64,000 bases of DNA, taken from the NCBI GenBank assembly GCA_018676675.1, contig JABHEG010000067.1, positions 21,571-85,570 on the forward strand, written 5' to 3'. Source of the stretch: Lentisphaerota bacterium (GTDB taxonomy: Bacteria > Verrucomicrobiota > Lentisphaeria > Oligosphaerales > JABHEG01). Position numbers and translations under genes: made by a program. The notes below the pieces were generated by a model. That model did no database searches and had not been told where the DNA came from. It was given only the letters and a program-made list of their open reading frames with translations. Numbering within the stretch: the first letter of the stretch is position 1; the number at the start of each line of letters is the position of its first letter. Of the stretch, positions 62,129 through 64,000 are shown in pieces.

Positions 62129-62190
62129 TTGCATCCTCCGCCCCTTCCCGGTATCGTTCATCAGAAGGCTGAGGGAGCTCCTTTGGTAAT
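62129..62190 (+). repeat. Promoter/leader repeat, copy R4
   Basis: TTGCAT (62129-62134), 17-base C-rich spacer ending TTCCCGG, TATCGT (62152-62157), then CATCAGAAGGCTGAGGGAGC, which matches the R1 and R3 leaders. The SIMPL gene starts about 100 bases downstream. Confidence 0.5.
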
Positions 62191-62259
62191 GAAGGGCGGA
62201 TGGCGTCATCGGGAGCAGGTTCCAGCCGGCTGGCTTTCTCGAAGGACCGGAGGATGACT

Positions 62260-63087
62260 ATGGTGCGACGATGTGTTGTGATTGCGTTGAGCGTGGTGAT
62301 GACGGGTACCGTGCTGGGAGAACCTGAGCTTTCTGGCACAGCGGACGAGTTGCGTCGGCTGCTGGACCCGCCTCCGGGACAAGTGACAATCTCAGGCTTC
62401 TCAGAACGCACTGTGGAGGCCGACCGTGCTGTCGTGAGGGTCTCAATTCTCACGTTAGGGAAGCGACTGAAGGTCGCAATGGAGGAGAACCGTCAGGTCC
62501 GCTCGAAGATGATCTCCAAGCTCGTAGAAGGAGGCATTCCCCTGGATCGGACGCATACATCCCGCTTTGCATCAACGCCTCTGCATTCTGCATGGACCGG
62601 CAAAGTGAAGGAATACCAAATCGTGAGCAAGGTCCGCATCCACGCGGAGTCTGAGGACGACATCCATCTTATTGCGGGGCTCGTGGACACGTTCGATGAG
62701 GTCTCTCTGGCTTCGATGGCGTTCGAGATGACGAAGCGCGAGGAGATTATCACTGAGCTGTTGAAGGATGCTTTCAGACGTGTTCAGCAGCGCCGGGAAC
62801 TGTATGAATCATGCCTGGGCGTGACACTGTCCCCACGGCACGTCAATGAGCCAACGACGAACGACGTCAAGCCGCGACTTCAGTTCCCGATGTCCGTGCG
62901 GGTTGGCTCCGTTTCCGGTGTGCTGTCCGACCTGGATCTCGATGTCAGCGTGCATGCCTTGGCACAACAGGAGGAGGGCATCGATCAGTTTGAGGAACTC
63001 CTGTACAAAGTAGGTATCGCAGTAACGTTCGACCTGACACCTGTCCGGGTGGAGGAGGCGGAACCAGGCAGTGATGGGCCGCGTTGA
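62260..63087 (+). CDS. Exported SIMPL (DUF541) domain protein
   Basis: 275 aa from the second of two close ATGs (62260), which is 6 bases after GGAGG. Signal peptide 1-21 (VVIALSVVMTGTVLG). From about residue 35 it follows the SIMPL pattern: QVTISGFSERTVEADRAVV, LGKRLKVAMEENRQVRSKMI, the YQIVSKVRIHAESED strand and a C-terminal PVR-type closing strand. SIMPL proteins form large periplasmic or outer-membrane rings with no settled biochemical role and are linked to oxidative or envelope stress. The gene is divergent from the ECF sigma gene and could be one of its targets. Confidence 0.82.
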   Translation: MVRRCVVIALSVVMTGTVLGEPELSGTADELRRLLDPPPGQVTISGFSERTVEADRAVVRVSILTLGKRLKVAMEENRQVRSKMISKLVEGGIPLDRTHTSRFASTPLHSAWTGKVKEYQIVSKVRIHAESEDDIHLIAGLVDTFDEVSLASMAFEMTKREEIITELLKDAFRRVQQRRELYESCLGVTLSPRHVNEPTTNDVKPRLQFPMSVRVGSVSGVLSDLDLDVSVHALAQQEEGIDQFEELLYKVGIAVTFDLTPVRVEEAEPGSDGPR

Positions 63088-63252
63088 CCGGGGGCGCAGG
63101 CGATCGTGATGCGCATGAGGTGACGCCCGATGTCCTCCACCTGTGAGCCAACCGGTTAGCCCGATTTTTCTTAGACGACTGTACTCAACGCAGATCATAT
63201 GGTGGCATGGGGCCGGGTGATCCTGAGGGCGTCGGCAAACGGAGAGCGAGAA

Positions 63253-63855
63253 GTGAACGACGGGACCTCAACCCCGGAACGTGGAATAGAACACCAAGAT
63301 CACAGACTCACCGGGTTGTGGCCGCTTGTCCTCGCGGTTTCAGTGTTTGCCGCGCTCATCTGCTACTCGGTATTCGTGGATAGGCCGAAAATGCGTGAAC
63401 GCGCACGTCGGATCAACTGCGCAGGCAACCTGAAGAGTTTGGGGTTGGCTGTGCGCATGTACAGCGGCGACTCTGATGATCACTTCCCCCCGAACTTCTC
63501 TGCACTGATCACCCAGGATTACCTGACCACGTTCAAAGTCTACACGTGCCCCAGTACGGTCACCCAGGAAGCTGGGAGCCTTGAACAGTTCCAGACTGGA
63601 GAGCAGTGCGACTACCAATATTTCGGGAAGGGCATCGCGGAGGATTGCCGCGGCTGTGAGCCGACGAAGACAATCTTGGGGTGCGACAAGCCGGGCAATC
63701 ACAGGGGTTACTTCACCGTGTGGTTTGCCGATGGCCACGTGAAGGGATACCTCGGCGAGAGCATCGAGGGGATTGCGGATCAGAATGGGCTCTTCCTGCC
63801 CGGATACAACATGCCGGAGAAGACTGAAGCCGAGGCGGAACTGAGACCGGAATAG
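63253..63855 (+). CDS. Pseudopilin-like protein with H-X9-DG-like C terminus
   Basis: 200 aa from GTG 63253 with GGAGAG 6 bases upstream; an ATG at 63199 is in frame but lacks a ribosome site. One membrane helix (LWPLVLAVSVFAALICYSVF) is followed by RARRINCAGNLKSLGLAVRMYSGDS, the typical start of the soluble part of DUF1559/type II secretion pseudopilin-like proteins. It ends with GYFTVWFADGHVKGY, the H-X9-DG-like signature region of that family, common in Planctomycetota, Lentisphaerota and Verrucomicrobiota. The prepilin peptidase site is not evident, so it may be a membrane-anchored relative. It is the last gene of the window on this strand. Confidence 0.72.
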   Translation: MNDGTSTPERGIEHQDHRLTGLWPLVLAVSVFAALICYSVFVDRPKMRERARRINCAGNLKSLGLAVRMYSGDSDDHFPPNFSALITQDYLTTFKVYTCPSTVTQEAGSLEQFQTGEQCDYQYFGKGIAEDCRGCEPTKTILGCDKPGNHRGYFTVWFADGHVKGYLGESIEGIADQNGLFLPGYNMPEKTEAEAELRPE

Positions 63856-63871
63856 GGATGTGGAGGCTCTT

Positions 63872-63922
63872 GCAAAACCCCTCGGACCGCCCGCTTCCAG
63901 CGGCCGCCCCGAGGGGCTTTGC
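63872..63922. terminator. Long hairpin after the pseudopilin-like gene
   Basis: GCAAAACCCCTCGG (63872-63885) pairs with CCGAGGGGCTTTGC (63909-63922) with a single mismatch. It starts 16 bases after the stop codon. No T-run follows, so it may be a bidirectional terminator or a dispersed palindrome. 63923-64000 shows no gene that I can support. Confidence 0.55.
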
Positions 63923-64000
63923 AGCTAATTTCTGGGCCTTCGGACGGTTTCTGCCCCGGGGCGGCGCTTGGGATGGCAAGAACCGTCGTTTTTGGGCACA

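Larger units (their letters stand above)
61790..62259. other. Divergent intergenic region with two promoters
   Basis: 470 bases between the ECF-HEAT gene and the SIMPL gene. It holds the ECF-like promoter (61845-61872) and leader repeat copy R4 (62129-62190). The purine-rich stretch 61980-62050 shows no gene. Confidence 0.5.

Noticed and set aside
63713..63979. Minus-strand frame at the right edge
   Set aside because: It overlaps the end of the pseudopilin-like gene and the hairpin, and has a repetitive Arg/Pro/Ser composition without motifs.
1..64000. tRNA, rRNA, CRISPR array, insertion sequence, integrase or attachment site
   Set aside because: I looked for cloverleaf-like CCA-ended segments, regularly spaced repeats, transposase motifs and terminal inverted repeats and found none that I could support by eye; a covariance-model scan was not possible.

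Overview
This window is GC-rich bacterial DNA, densely coded on both strands. I see no rRNA, tRNA, CRISPR array, transposase or phage gene. The gene content points to a Gram-negative heterotroph from, or close to, the Planctomycetota-Verrucomicrobiota-Lentisphaerota/Kiritimatiellota or Hydrogenedentota groups. The signs are very large secreted carbohydrate-active and lectin-like proteins, a URO-D family protein coupled to a GH42-like enzyme, a GH123/DUF4091-like protein, a secreted H-X9-DG-like pseudopilin relative, an ECF sigma factor with a HEAT extension, and palindromic intergenic repeats. The placement is an inference from families, not from a marker-gene tree.

Layout. 1-17.7 kb is a glycan-related region: a partial secreted glycosidase-like gene, a sialidase-like protein, a lipoprotein phospholipase D (ClsC type), a URO-D protein translationally coupled to a 1298-aa GH42-like enzyme, a small ferritin-like protein, a 1487-aa secreted beta-sandwich protein and an Eis-type acetyltransferase. 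18-26.5 kb holds a minus-strand run: two amidohydrolase-fold genes, rbgA, a 2-hydroxyacid dehydrogenase, then a lipoyl domain-E3BD-SDR fusion, a complete ketosynthase, a ketosynthase-like protein without the active cysteine, and a dithiol glutaredoxin. This last block is the most unusual part of the window. 26.7-34.2 kb has housekeeping and envelope genes: a GT4, argG-panD (overlapping), a small lipoprotein, an MBL hydrolase, a GT2, a class IV aminotransferase and an Ask_Ect-like aspartokinase. 34.2-43.7 kb has nudC, a DUF4091 enzyme, a DUF401 transporter and a tetR-MFP-RND efflux operon. 43.9-50 kb has a small membrane protein, a PHP phosphoesterase, efpL behind a HEAT-repeat protein and a phosphatase, a DUF2726 protein and a GNAT.

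50-64 kb is dominated by exported proteins of unknown role. It also carries a complete YtrA-type operon: a GntR regulator with an operator over its own -10 box, two paralogous ABC-2 permeases that each end in a predicted extracytoplasmic beta-propeller, and one ATPase. An ECF sigma-HEAT fusion follows. Several upstream regions here share a degenerate promoter/leader repeat.

How the genes work together (inference). The first region looks like export, sensing and breakdown of complex glycans, with internal hydrolases (DUF4091) fed by a transporter. The KS/lipoyl-SDR block looks like a small acyl-chain-forming pathway in which a lipoyl arm, kept reduced by the linked glutaredoxin, might hold the acyl chain. 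The ABC-propeller operon looks like a self-regulated envelope-stress or cell-wall-antibiotic response module.
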